DNA from: a virus
Reading direction: 5' to 3' (one strand)
Virus record (IMG/VR): IMGVR_UViG_3300046463_000543
Location: 1-26,516 of that record
Length of the DNA: 26,516 nt
In this document: positions 13,471 to 20,651 of the stretch, one piece after another
How positions within the stretch are numbered: the stretch's first letter is position 1
How the letters are laid out: each line of letters starts with the position of its first letter
The notes under the pieces: generated by a model
Seen by the model: the letters and a program-made list of their open reading frames with translations, nothing else
The model's database searches: none
What the model was told of the DNA's origin: nothing
Position numbers and translations under genes: made by a program

Positions 13471-13547
13471 GCGGCACCTCGAAGCAGAGCTACTGGAATC
13501 ATGGCGACGACGAGCCATGCGATCATGAAGATGGTTAAGCCGCTCAT
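13467..13547 (-). CDS. 26-residue membrane peptide
   Basis: ATG 13547 overlaps the upstream stop (ATGA) and its TGA overlaps the next gene's GTG (GTGA), so it is coupled on both sides. The peptide is almost one hydrophobic helix: SGLTIFMIAWLVVAMIPVAL then LRGAA. Such tiny membrane peptides are usually missed in annotation. Role unknown; insertion in the inner membrane is expected. Confidence 0.65.
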   Translation of the reverse strand: MSGLTIFMIAWLVVAMIPVALLRGAA

Positions 13548-13774
13548 GCGTCACCTCTAGCGCGGATCATGGCGCCGGCGATGCGGTATGCTGACCGAGC
13601 CAGCAGATCGGCGCGCTCATCGGTGCCGATCTTTACAGCCGGGTCTGCTAGCATTCCGCCCATCGCTTTAGCTGCAAAATAGTCGCGCAGCGTCATGCCG
13701 AGGTTGATGGTCGGCGTCTCGTTCAAGTCACCGCACCACGGGAACGCGCGGCCTCCGGTGTTGATCTCGCTCAT
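13544..13774 (-). CDS. Conserved phage hypothetical protein (GMTLRDYFA), 76 aa
   Basis: ATG overlaps the coiled-coil gene's stop (ATGA). The sequence NTGGRAFPWCGD, GMTLRDYFAAKAMGGML and LARSAYRIAGAMIRAR belongs to a widespread phage type with xGGxAFPxxx, GMTLRDxFA and a final AYxxADAMxxAR helix. Its role is unknown. Its stop overlaps the start of the 26-aa membrane peptide. Confidence 0.8.
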   Translation of the reverse strand: MSEINTGGRAFPWCGDLNETPTINLGMTLRDYFAAKAMGGMLADPAVKIGTDERADLLARSAYRIAGAMIRARGDA

Positions 13775-14898
13775 GCTGCTACCTCCTGCGCTTCGGTCTG
13801 GCTGGCGATAGCGATAGCGCCCAAGGCGGACTGGTACGCATTTTCCAGTTCAGCGCGATCGTTTGTGTCGGTCGCATGCACGAACTGGCGGCAGGCATCA
13901 AGCAGAGCGGGCGCGGCGTTGCGCAGTGCAGTCTCGACTGCTTCGCGAGCGCGTTTCTCGACTACCTCGCGCTCGGCTTGTGCACGGCGCTCTGCTGCGG
14001 CGGCTTCTTCGGCTTCGCGGCGCTTGGCGGCAGCGACAGACTCCTCGGCAAGCAGGCGGGCTGCTTCTTCTTCGGCGATGCGTTGGCGCTCTGCATCGAT
14101 TGCGGCCTGCTGCCGCGCGATGTCGGCGCGTTGCTCGTCGATCTTGCGTTGCTCGGCTTCGCGTTCCGCGCGGCGCGTTGCTTCCTCTGCCTCTCGATGC
14201 TCGCGGTCAATGCGCTCCTGCTCGGCGCGCGCTGCGGCTGCTTGCCGGTCACGTTCCTCCTGCTCGGCGCGCAGCTTTGCCAATTCCGCACGTTCTGCCG
14301 CCAGTTGCGCGGCTTCCTCAGCACGGCGCACTGCGTTCGCGTGCATGTCACGCAGTTTGGCGAGAACGTCGGTGCGCGCGAGGTGCGCGGCGTCGACGAA
14401 CTCTGCGAAGGCGCCCGCAGTAACCTCGTATTCCTCGACATCGGCGATTGCATTCGTCAGCCGTTCGGGCGTTGCGTCGACCAGGCCGACAGGGATGTTG
14501 CGCAGATCGTCAATCATTGCGCGGGTCGCGGCGATACGGTTTGCTTCGGCCTGCGCCTTCTCCCGGCGCTCGGCCTCGCGGGCTGCGTCCCAAGCGTCGC
14601 GCAGAGCCTGCAAACGCTGCTCCGACGGCTCAATGATGGCGACGAGCCGGTCTTCTTCGGCAATGACGGCCTTCTGAAACTTGGTTGCGTCGTCGCGCGC
14701 CGCTTTCCCGGCCTTGCGAATGTCCGTGCGCCGCGTCTTCAGCGTCATGTACGCGCCGTGCACCTGCGTGCGGCCGTCAGCGTTCTTGATCTCGGTGATG
14801 TCGGCGGTCTGCTGCACCATCTCGACAAGCGCCGGTTCATGGTCGGTACTGCGAAGCGCTTGCTTTGCGCGGTCCAATACGGTCAGTTCAGTGCTCAT
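13771..14898 (-). CDS. Long coiled-coil protein (TolA-like low complexity), 375 aa
   Basis: ATG 14898 has AAGGAG upstream. Residues 1-100 are a mixed helical domain (LVEMVQQTADITEIKNADGR, YMTLKTRRTDIRKAGKAARD). Residues about 105-320 are a long Ala/Glu/Arg-rich coiled coil (EREAEQRKIDEQRADIARQQ and similar). The last 50 residues are a compact helix pair. Related coil-containing proteins sit next to recombination genes in many phages; the exact role is unknown. The low-complexity DNA produces long open frames on the other strand, which are shadows. Similarity to TolA is compositional only. Confidence 0.75.
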   Translation of the reverse strand: MSTELTVLDRAKQALRSTDHEPALVEMVQQTADITEIKNADGRTQVHGAYMTLKTRRTDIRKAGKAARDDATKFQKAVIAEEDRLVAIIEPSEQRLQALRDAWDAAREAERREKAQAEANRIAATRAMIDDLRNIPVGLVDATPERLTNAIADVEEYEVTAGAFAEFVDAAHLARTDVLAKLRDMHANAVRRAEEAAQLAAERAELAKLRAEQEERDRQAAAARAEQERIDREHREAEEATRRAEREAEQRKIDEQRADIARQQAAIDAERQRIAEEEAARLLAEESVAAAKRREAEEAAAAERRAQAEREVVEKRAREAVETALRNAAPALLDACRQFVHATDTNDRAELENAYQSALGAIAIASQTEAQEVAA

Positions 14899-14908
14899 GA
14901 TCTACTCC

Positions 14909-15115
14909 TTAGAAGGCTAGAACTTCGTCGCAATGGCGGCGAAACGAGTTAATATTTTCGGACGTTGCTTCCTCAACGCGCGAAACCTCGCCATCATTCC
15001 CGCTCAAGAACGTTTCAAAAGCCGCCTTGCTGGCTTCGTCTGCGCCTTCGTGATCGTCAATTTCGACCAACACCGATTTCCATATCGCTATATCGACTTT
15101 GAACCACTTACTCAT
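14909..15115 (-). CDS. Small acidic protein, 68 aa
   Basis: Two adjacent ATGs are possible (15118 and 15115); the second has GGAGG at 6 nt and is preferred. The protein starts MSKWFKVDIAIWKSVLVEID, a beta pair, followed by acidic loops and a helix (EEATSENINSFRRHCDEVL). It resembles other short phage proteins with a VxVxVxID strand but no family is certain. Confidence 0.62.
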   Translation of the reverse strand: MSKWFKVDIAIWKSVLVEIDDHEGADEASKAAFETFLSGNDGEVSRVEEATSENINSFRRHCDEVLAF

Positions 15116-15414
15116 CATTCACCTCCAGCCAGACGGCGCTTAACGAGCGTTTCCTTCGCATCGGTAAGCAGCGTGTGAATCGTGTGCAGGTCGTCTTTCT
15201 CACCGCGCGCCAGTGCCTGCATGAATTCCTCGCGCTGCACGCCGTTCAGCTCGACCAGCAGTTCCATCAGGTCGTCGAACGTGACTCCGCGCTCGATCTG
15301 TTCGCGGCGGTCGTGTGCGGCAAGGGCTGCGTTGTCGGCCGCTTCGAGATCGCGGTCGAACAGCCAATTGCCGTATGCTTGCGTGCGGGAAACTAACTGC
15401 GGTACGTGGCTCAT
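15115..15414 (-). CDS. Hypothetical protein, 99 aa, first gene of the 15.5-kb unit
   Basis: ATG 15414 with AAGGACGG upstream lies about 60 nt downstream of the operator-promoter. The N-terminal part MSHVPQLVSRTQAYGNWLFD is followed by long helices (LEAADNAALAAHDRREQIER, LMELLVELNGVQREEFMQAL). The extension to 15513 would cross the promoter and is rejected. Function unknown; all-helical fold is expected. Confidence 0.66.
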   Translation of the reverse strand: MSHVPQLVSRTQAYGNWLFDRDLEAADNAALAAHDRREQIERGVTFDDLMELLVELNGVQREEFMQALARGEKDDLHTIHTLLTDAKETLVKRRLAGGE

Positions 15415-15472
15415 GATTTCCGTCCTTGTTGTGATTGGCGACGAATACTGCTGCGGTGTGTCGATGAGTTGA

Positions 15473-15501
15473 ACGATACCGTAACAGTATCCGTCACGCA
15501 A
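15473..15501 (-). promoter_or_regulatory. Promoter with embedded operator (GATAC-N7-GTATC)
   Basis: Perfect palindrome GATACCGTAACAGTATC at 15475-15491. Leftward -35 TTGCGT (15501-15496), 17-nt spacer, -10 TATCGT (15478-15473). The preceding gene's TGA is directly followed by AAAAATCGC, then the -35, so only 8 nt separate stop and promoter. Confidence 0.8.
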
Positions 15502-15509
15502 GCGATTTT

Positions 15510-16109
15510 TCACTGTTGCGTTTCTGCCTCACGCGGAATCCACGCGCGTCTCTCGAACGCCGGCCGTAACTTCTCGTGTGCTGAGGTGCGTAAGTCGGCG
15601 ATTGCAGGCGTGACCTTGGCCGCCATGCGCGTGACCGTCTGCGGATGAATGCCGAACTCGCGCGCAATACGGTTCAGACAAGGGCAATACGACTGGCCGA
15701 AAACGAACTCGCGCGCGATCAGGGCGCGGACCACGGACCGATTTCGGTGCGCTCCTTCGAGCAGGCATACAAGCCGCTCAACGCCCGCGTGACGCTCTCC
15801 GCGCTCACCGCCATAGGTGGCATCCAGCAGGGCGCGCTGATCGAGCGAGAGGTGCGATTCGATGACATCGTGCACGTATTGCGCCTGCGCTTTCTTCTCA
15901 TGCACAGACAGGAGCAGGGCGGCGCCGTCCGGTCCGGTGTATTCGCCAATCTGCCCGATCTTCACGCCGGGCCGCGCGCGCCAGGTGTAGGCAAAGGACA
16001 ATGCCGCCTCCATCGAGCGGAACATCGGCGCGCGACTGTCGTCTTCCGGCTTAGGAGTGCGAAGGGTGAGGCGACCAAGTGAGCTTTCGTGTGCGGTGCA
16101 TACTTGCAT
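15510..16109 (-). CDS. HTH-containing hypothetical protein, 199 aa
   Basis: ATG 16109 with AAGGACC upstream. The last 60 residues contain CLNRIAREFGIHPQTVTRMA, a good helix-turn-helix, followed by AKVTPAIADL. The middle has HDVIESHLSLDQRALLDATY and RLVCLLEGAHRNRSVVRALI, the form of proteins that resemble late-gene antitermination or sigma-like factors in other phages, but no zinc motif of lambda Q is present. It may be a regulator; confidence in a specific role is low. The frame open to 16253 lies upstream of any good start. Confidence 0.66.
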   Translation of the reverse strand: MQVCTAHESSLGRLTLRTPKPEDDSRAPMFRSMEAALSFAYTWRARPGVKIGQIGEYTGPDGAALLLSVHEKKAQAQYVHDVIESHLSLDQRALLDATYGGERGERHAGVERLVCLLEGAHRNRSVVRALIAREFVFGQSYCPCLNRIAREFGIHPQTVTRMAAKVTPAIADLRTSAHEKLRPAFERRAWIPREAETQQ

Positions 16110-16120
16110 ATCGGTCCTTG

Positions 16121-16417
16121 TCAGTGGAGCGGGGCGGTCAGCAGATCGGGAGCGGCTTGGATTACCTTGACAGTCTGGCCCGTATGCGGGCATTTTCGCG
16201 TTGATGGCTCGATGACATGGCCCTCGGCGCGCAGCTCGGCTACTCTCGCGCAAACGCTAGATAGCCGGATGCCGGTCAAGTTCGCAATGTCGAGCCGCGA
16301 CAAGGCCGTCGCCGGTATCGTGCGCAGCAGTGCGAGGATCTTGGATTGCTGGTTGGCGACCGTCCCATCGTCGCGCACGGACAGGTAGGCTTGTAAGCTG
16401 GTTTCGCCGGTTATCAT
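16121..16417 (-). CDS. Winged-helix DNA-binding protein, 98 aa
   Basis: ATG overlaps the upstream stop (ATGA) with AAGGAG before it. Residues 24-80 fit a MarR-like winged helix: QQSKILALLRTIPATALSRL, DIANLTGIRLSSVCARVAEL, RAEGHVIEPST, and a wing TGQTVKVIQAA. Probably a phage regulator; no target can be assigned. Lies in a block with two other wHTH-like proteins (15510 and 16677). Confidence 0.72.
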   Translation of the reverse strand: MITGETSLQAYLSVRDDGTVANQQSKILALLRTIPATALSRLDIANLTGIRLSSVCARVAELRAEGHVIEPSTRKCPHTGQTVKVIQAAPDLLTAPLH

Positions 16418-16680
16418 GCTGGCTCCTTGATGTCGTCGGTCACTTCGTCGTTTACAGGAACGCCGCTTATGGGGCGAAGCCATGCGTCTGGAACATCCAA
16501 TTCGACGAGAAGCGAGTCATCCGTCATGACCAGAGGCGACGTTGCTTTAACATTCCAAGAAGGCCCGAATTCGCTATCGAATCCAAAGAACGATTTGACT
16601 TCGACGACCTTTCCGGCATTTGGACTAGGGCTTTCCATGCCGGCGACTATATAAGCGAGATCCCCAGGTTTTACGTTCAT
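16414..16680 (-). CDS. SH3-like conserved phage protein, 88 aa
   Basis: ATG 16680 overlaps the upstream stop (ATGA). VKPGDLAYIVAGMESPSPNA and GKVVEVKSFFG form an SH3/KOW-like barrel start, and WLRPISGVPVNDEV closes the domain. The pattern KPGDLAxI.......GxVVxV...W.V is frequent in small phage proteins. It probably acts as a protein-interaction module; role unknown. Confidence 0.72.
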   Translation of the reverse strand: MNVKPGDLAYIVAGMESPSPNAGKVVEVKSFFGFDSEFGPSWNVKATSPLVMTDDSLLVELDVPDAWLRPISGVPVNDEVTDDIKEPA

Positions 16681-17072
16681 TGCCGAACCCCCATTCGCAC
16701 GATTGCATTGACAGCGTTGAGCAGCGTCGGATCGGCTTTCGGCCACCACTTAGCGCGCGGGCGGTGCAGGGCGTCCAATTGCTCGTCCGTCATTTCTTCT
16801 TCGTGAATCTGGCTATCGCTCACCGGGCAGGCCCGCAGATAGGTGTTATCGCCTTTGCCGATCACATAGCGCACTGCGCCGTGATTGCCGCCACGGTCCA
16901 TCGCGTGCAACTCCTGATGCTGGCCGGGTGCGCGCGCCAGACGCAGGAAGTCGTTCACGTTGCTAACGTCGCGGTCGACTGCCGCGGCGATTTCCTGCGC
17001 GGTGCGCGGCTTGCCGTCAGCCATCAGAGTGCGGACTAAGCCGGCAAGCATCGATGCTCGGGTAATGGTCAT
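16677..17072 (-). CDS. Winged-helix protein, 131 aa
   Basis: ATG 17072 overlaps the stop of the 43-aa membrane protein (ATGA) with GGAG upstream. Residues 9-60: LAGLVRTLMADGKPRTAQEI, AAAVDRDVSNVNDFLRLARA make a winged helix, followed by a wing GAVRYVIGKG. The C-terminal part (MTDEQLDALHRPRAKWWPKA) is a short helix that includes another TDEQL segment. Likely DNA-binding; target unknown. Confidence 0.72.
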   Translation of the reverse strand: MTITRASMLAGLVRTLMADGKPRTAQEIAAAVDRDVSNVNDFLRLARAPGQHQELHAMDRGGNHGAVRYVIGKGDNTYLRACPVSDSQIHEEEMTDEQLDALHRPRAKWWPKADPTLLNAVNAIVRMGVRQ

Positions 17073-17200
17073 GCGGTCTCCGACGTGCAGGAAAGAGGAT
17101 GGGCACCGTAGTAAAGGCGGAAGTGGCCGATGCCGAATGTGCCGAGCAGCGCGAGCACGAGAACGATGGCGCCGACTACGGACAGGACAGTTTTTGTCAC
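17069..17200 (-). CDS. Small membrane protein, 43 aa
   Basis: GTG 17200 overlaps the TGA of the mosaic gene (GTGA) with GGAG 7 nt upstream; the stop overlaps the next ATG. After TKT the sequence VLSVVGAIVLVLALLGTFGI is a single membrane helix, followed by GHFRLYYGAHPLSCTSETA. The topology is probably short N-terminus in, C-terminus in the periplasm. Function unknown. Confidence 0.68.
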   Translation of the reverse strand: MTKTVLSVVGAIVLVLALLGTFGIGHFRLYYGAHPLSCTSETA

Positions 17201-18006
17201 TTGGCGTCTCCGCTTGCGGATTGAGCGGCGGCCAAAAACTCGCGAAGCTGGTCCGTGTTGTCGAAAATCCAGCCGTCTGCCGCAGTCCTGCATTCACACG
17301 CTTGAATCGCGCACGCAGCAATCTCGGCGTCGGTGAGCGCTGTCTGTGCTGGCGGGGCGGTGTCGCATAGCGGATGATGAAAGCCTTTCCAATCCCCCAG
17401 GCGTTGGCATTTGCACGTTTCCACCGCCTCCGCACCCTGCGCCACATTGGCGGATACGATTTGCCGCAATGTTTCCTCTACCCAATGGAATCCATTAGCG
17501 CCCATCACGTCAGCCGCTTGTGTGACGGCAGATTTCTGTTCGTCAGTCAGAAAACCCTGCGCCACATTGGCGGAAGTTGATGCGGCGCGGGCAAGCGCTG
17601 CCCGTTGCGCGGTATCTGCGAACACTACGGCGTCTTTCCTGCGAGCACCAACTCCGTGCGGCGCATGCTGCATTGTGTCCATGAGGTCGTTAAGCTCGAC
17701 AAAATTCAACGCCCCGCGCTCGTCCTGCTCGACCTCTTCACGCGTTACTGCGGCCTCTTGCTTGTCTATAGCGGCAGGCTGGCGGGCGTCGGCCGGATCG
17801 TGATTCACATCGCAATCCGCGATGCATCCCTTTATTTGAGCAATAGCAAGCCGGATTTGCTCCGCTGCTTGCGCCGGATCGGACCCGTTATCGAGCCATC
17901 GAGCCGTGCATTCCAATGCGAATACCGCGTGCTCAAGGTCAGTTTTTTCAGTCGTACTGTATTTTTGTACAGTACTTTGTCCTAAAGATGCCTCGTTAGT
18001 GTTCAT
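17197..18006 (-). CDS. Mosaic hypothetical protein with SANVAQG repeats, 269 aa
   Basis: ATG 18006 with AAGGAA upstream follows the operator-promoter at 18089. The N-terminal half is helical and acidic (LEHAVFALECTARWLDNGSD). The second half contains two SANVAQG copies, FLTDEQKSAVTQAADVMGAN, a Cys pair (CKCQRL), APPAQTALTDAEI and ends AAAQSASGDAK. Parts are identical at DNA level to the 444-aa gene 16 kb away: 39 bp at 17554-17592 equals 1827-1865. Both genes look like assemblies of exchangeable modules joined by the same linkers. Function unknown. Confidence 0.72.
   Translation of the reverse strand: MNTNEASLGQSTVQKYSTTEKTDLEHAVFALECTARWLDNGSDPAQAAEQIRLAIAQIKGCIADCDVNHDPADARQPAAIDKQEAAVTREEVEQDERGALNFVELNDLMDTMQHAPHGVGARRKDAVVFADTAQRAALARAASTSANVAQGFLTDEQKSAVTQAADVMGANGFHWVEETLRQIVSANVAQGAEAVETCKCQRLGDWKGFHHPLCDTAPPAQTALTDAEIAACAIQACECRTAADGWIFDNTDQLREFLAAAQSASGDAK
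17554..17592. repeat. 39-bp exact repeat of 1827-1865 (ARAASTSANVAQG linker)
   Basis: A 39-bp identical stretch is found here and at 1827-1865; a 25-bp part (17430-17454) is found a third time and matches 1823-1847. All three encode a SANVAQG linker in two different proteins. Such identity across 16 kb in otherwise unrelated genes implies recent copying or recombination. Confidence 0.8.
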
Positions 18007-18069
18007 TCTCAGTTCCTTTTTTTATTTCTTCACATGAAAGATTTCTAGTCGATTTCCGCCCGGAAAACC

Positions 18070-18105
18070 GATACCGTCATTATAAACGGATACTACCACG
18101 GTATC
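18070..18105 (-). promoter_or_regulatory. Promoter with operator GATAC-N7-GTATC plus extra half-site
   Basis: Perfect palindrome GATACTACCACGGTATC at 18089-18105 and an additional GATACC half at 18070-18075. A consensus leftward -10 TATAAT (18084-18079) lies between them; no good -35 is visible at 17 nt, where the palindrome sits. The dnaB stop is followed by AACAATTTTTTGCG, the A/T tract of this copy. Confidence 0.68.
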
Positions 18106-18127
18106 GGTGAAGTTCGCAAAAAATTGT

Positions 18128-19507
18128 TCAGTCCATTCCACGGCTGCGGGCTCTCGGGCGGTCAGGTTCGGAGCGCTGACCGAATGCATGACCGTGCGCC
18201 AGATCCTCGAACAGCGTTCGCTCTCCGTGGAAAACCAAGCCGGTGATGCCGGTTTCGCCCTGTCGTTGCTTAGTGCAGATGACCTCGCAAATGCCCTTGT
18301 CTGGCGAGTCGGGGTTGTACACCTCGTCGCGGTACAGGAACAGGATCGTGTCGGCGTCGGCTTCGATGTCGCCGGAATCCTTCAGGTCAGACGAGAGAGG
18401 GCGCTTGTTCGGCCGTTCCTCGCACTTGCGCGAGAGCTGCGACAGCAAGACTACGGGCACGTCGAGTTCCTTCGCGAGGTTCTTCAGCCCCTTCGTCAAC
18501 GCGCCGATTTGCAGGTCGCGGCGTTCTTCGCTGCCCGTAGCCATCAGGCCCAGATAGTCGACAACGAGCAACGACAGCCCATGCTTGCGCTTGACAGCGC
18601 GCGCCTTGCTGCGCACTTCGAGCAGCGTCAGGTTCGGTTGGTCATCAAGGTACAGGTGCAGGTCCTTGATCGTTTTCGCCGCTTCGGTGATCTCGTGCCA
18701 GTGCGATTGATCCAGGCTGGCAGGGTCGCGCAACTGCGCCATCGTCACGCCGCTAACCGACGACACAAGGCGTTGCTGTAGCTGAACGTTCTTCATTTCC
18801 ATCGACAGAAACAGGACCGGCATATCGCGCGATACGTTCTGTGCAACGGTCAACGAGAACGCGGTCTTGCCCATTGATGGGCGCGCGGCGACGATCACCA
18901 GATCACCGCCATAGAAGCCGCCGCCGAGTTTGCGATCAAGGTCCGTAAGGCCGGTAGGTACGGGCTTTATCAGGCCGTCTATCTGCTGATCCATGTAATC
19001 CAGATAGTCGGCAAGCGACTGGCCGGCGTGCACTGGCTCCGACTTGACGATCGCCTCGCCAAGCTTTTCCAGCTTGGCCGATGCCTGGTCGATCAGTACG
19101 GCCGCGCTGTCAGGCGTTGCGCCGACTGAATCCTGAATCTCGTGCGACAGAGCTAGCAGGCCGCGCTTCTGCGCACGGTCGCGCACGATCTCCGCATACC
19201 GCGTAATGTTCGCCGAACTAGGCGTGTTCTGCGATAACGCGTTCAGGTACGCGAGGCCGCCGGCGTCCGCGGCGCGCCCTTTGGCTTGCAGGCGTTCGAA
19301 CACGGTCATCATGTCCGCGCCAACGCTCGCAGAGATCAGGTCGACAATCTCGGTGAAGATCAGCCGATGGTCGGCGCGAAAGAAGTGTTCAGCGCGCAGA
19401 TCGCCAAGGCGGTCGATCGCATCGTTGTCGATCAGCAGGGCGCCGATGACCGATTGCTCAGATTCAATGCTTTGCGGGATGGAGCGTTGCAGTTCGTTGG
19501 CGCTCAT
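18128..19507 (-). CDS. dnaB: Replicative DNA helicase DnaB, 459 aa
   Basis: Hexameric helicase that moves 5' to 3' on the lagging-strand template. N-terminal domain: SIPQSIESEQSVIGALLID. ATPase core: Walker A ARPSMGKTAFS near residue 210, Walker B LLVVDYLGLM, H4-type VVLLSQLSR, and the arginine-finger region TKQRQGETG near residue 430. Length is normal for DnaB. ATG 19507 overlaps the stop of the O-like gene (ATGA). Together with the O-like initiator and its iterons it forms a lambda/P22-type replication module; carrying its own DnaB removes the need for a P-type loader. Confidence 0.95.
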   Translation of the reverse strand: MSANELQRSIPQSIESEQSVIGALLIDNDAIDRLGDLRAEHFFRADHRLIFTEIVDLISASVGADMMTVFERLQAKGRAADAGGLAYLNALSQNTPSSANITRYAEIVRDRAQKRGLLALSHEIQDSVGATPDSAAVLIDQASAKLEKLGEAIVKSEPVHAGQSLADYLDYMDQQIDGLIKPVPTGLTDLDRKLGGGFYGGDLVIVAARPSMGKTAFSLTVAQNVSRDMPVLFLSMEMKNVQLQQRLVSSVSGVTMAQLRDPASLDQSHWHEITEAAKTIKDLHLYLDDQPNLTLLEVRSKARAVKRKHGLSLLVVDYLGLMATGSEERRDLQIGALTKGLKNLAKELDVPVVLLSQLSRKCEERPNKRPLSSDLKDSGDIEADADTILFLYRDEVYNPDSPDKGICEVICTKQRQGETGITGLVFHGERTLFEDLAHGHAFGQRSEPDRPRARSRGMD

Positions 19508-20514
19508 GCTGCTTTCCTCTGTCGGTGTGCGCCTTCTCTGGCGCGTAAGTAGGTTTCCTGCCGGATGAGCCAGTCAAATCCGCAAGCGTCGAATGGTTCC
19601 ATGTTGCCAGCGCAGTACTCGAAATACTTGCGGGCCATGTCCGGTATGTCGCGGAACCCAAGAAATTCGCGGATTGCAGTAGCGCGCGGTGCGCTGTACG
19701 GCTCGGCAACAGCCCGCGGCCACTCAGGCCCCATCAGGTCGTTGTAAAGCTCGATCACTTCCAACTCCTTCGCGTCGTATTCCGTCTTGCCAGCAGAATC
19801 CAGCCAGCCCTCAGCATTGATCCACGAAGCCGGCAGAGGGATGAACTGACCGTCGTCTCGCTTCCAGTCGCTGCGGGTCGTCATCGCCAGGTTCACGGCG
19901 TCGATCATGGTCTGCACGAGAGCGTCGTCCGGGTTCAGTTTTTCAAACGCTTTCAGAGCCGCTTTCCTGTTCCGCTTTTTCGGGTATGCAGCGTAGAAGC
20001 GGTCGAAACGTTCGTGCTGCACGGCAGTGCTGCACATGTCTTTTGGAGTTGTCTTTTGATTGTCTTTAAAACCTTTCTTTTGTGGTTGCTGATTCGGTAA
20101 CCCCGAAATGACCAATTCGGTAACCCCTTCGTGACCGTTTTGGTAACCCCCCGTTACCACTTCGGTAACCGGTTGCTCTTTCGGTAACCGGGTTACTGAT
20201 TCGGTAACCCCCCATTGCTTGTGGTTCTTGTTCAGGCCGAGTTCTTTGGCGTGGTGTCCGTCCGTTCGCACAAGGATTTTCATCTCGACCAGTTCGGTGA
20301 CGGTGCGGCTGCAATGCGGCTTGGCGATGCCAGTCATCGCGCTAAGTTGGGACAGTCCAATCTCGTCGGATTTTTTGTTAAATCCATACGTCTTGCGGAC
20401 TACGGCCATCACAATGGCCCATTGGCGCGAAGAAAGTCCCGCCCGCAACAGAGCGTCCAGAAGCTCATTGGCGAGCCTGGTGTAGCCGTTTTCGAGTTGC
20501 GGGTTCGCGACCAT
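19504..20514 (-). CDS. Phage replication initiator, lambda O-like, 336 aa
   Basis: The N-terminus fits the Phage_rep_O winged helix: GYTRLANELLDALLRAGLSS, RQWAIVMAVVRKTYGFNKKS, QLSAMTGIAKPHCSRTVTEL. This domain binds origin iterons. The middle (residues about 100-140) is the translated iteron array, giving repeated VTE segments (GVTESVTRLP, PVTEVVTGG, GVTELVI). The C-terminal half, with FDRFYAAYPKKRNRKAALKA, is common in phage initiators and presumably contacts DnaB. ATG 20514 shares its A with the upstream TGA. The origin lies inside the coding sequence, as in lambda. Confidence 0.88.
   Translation of the reverse strand: MVANPQLENGYTRLANELLDALLRAGLSSRQWAIVMAVVRKTYGFNKKSDEIGLSQLSAMTGIAKPHCSRTVTELVEMKILVRTDGHHAKELGLNKNHKQWGVTESVTRLPKEQPVTEVVTGGYQNGHEGVTELVISGLPNQQPQKKGFKDNQKTTPKDMCSTAVQHERFDRFYAAYPKKRNRKAALKAFEKLNPDDALVQTMIDAVNLAMTTRSDWKRDDGQFIPLPASWINAEGWLDSAGKTEYDAKELEVIELYNDLMGPEWPRAVAEPYSAPRATAIREFLGFRDIPDMARKYFEYCAGNMEPFDACGFDWLIRQETYLRAREGAHRQRKAA
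20041..20209. other. ori: Putative replication origin: iterons plus AT-rich stretch
   Basis: TTCGGTAACC occurs at 20093, 20116, 20161, 20180 and 20200 and as TTTGGTAACC at 20139, with spacings of 23, 23, 22, 19 and 20 bp; inverted GGTAAC pieces lie at about 20152 and 20190. Next to the array, 20041-20090 is AT-rich (TTTTGATTGTCTTTAAAAC). The arrangement, iterons then AT-rich DNA inside the O-like gene, is that of lambda ori. Confidence 0.85.
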
Positions 20515-20651
20515 CAGTCAGGCCCGCGCGAAGACATGCCGCGGTAACTCTCAGGGTGGCAGCGTAACGAAGGGCTGCGCAAAGTAAAGCTGACCTTGTA
20601 GATGCCGGGCATCGCGTCGCTTTGAAGTACAAACCCAAATCCGTGATTCAT
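20514..20651 (-). CDS. Short GIY-YIG/T5orf172-like fragment, 45 aa
   Basis: ATG 20651 overlaps the stop of the 36-aa gene (ATGA); its TGA shares a base with the O-like ATG. The sequence GFGFVLQSDAMPGIYKVSFT followed by LRSPSLR resembles the first half of T5orf172-type GIY-YIG domains (Y-V-L-x-S-x(2)-MPGLxKIGFTxRSPxxR), but the protein stops after 45 residues and lacks the rest. Either a truncated remnant kept for coupling or a small protein using half the fold. Function unknown. Confidence 0.5.
   Translation of the reverse strand: MNHGFGFVLQSDAMPGIYKVSFTLRSPSLRCHPESYRGMSSRGPD

Noticed and set aside
13863-14952. Three long rightward frames (186, 270 and 358 codons) opposite the coiled-coil gene
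   Set aside because: They lie antisense to a repetitive Ala/Glu/Arg-rich coding sequence, have low-complexity Ser/Arg/Cys or Leu-rich products and no ribosome-binding sites; typical shadows.
5197-18105. LexA (SOS) boxes as explanation for the palindromes
   Set aside because: The conserved halves GATAC/GTATC with 7-nt gap do not match the CTGT-N8-ACAG LexA pattern.
20093-20209. CRISPR-like array
   Set aside because: Repeats are 10 bp with 9-13 bp gaps inside a coding sequence; they are initiator iterons, not a CRISPR.
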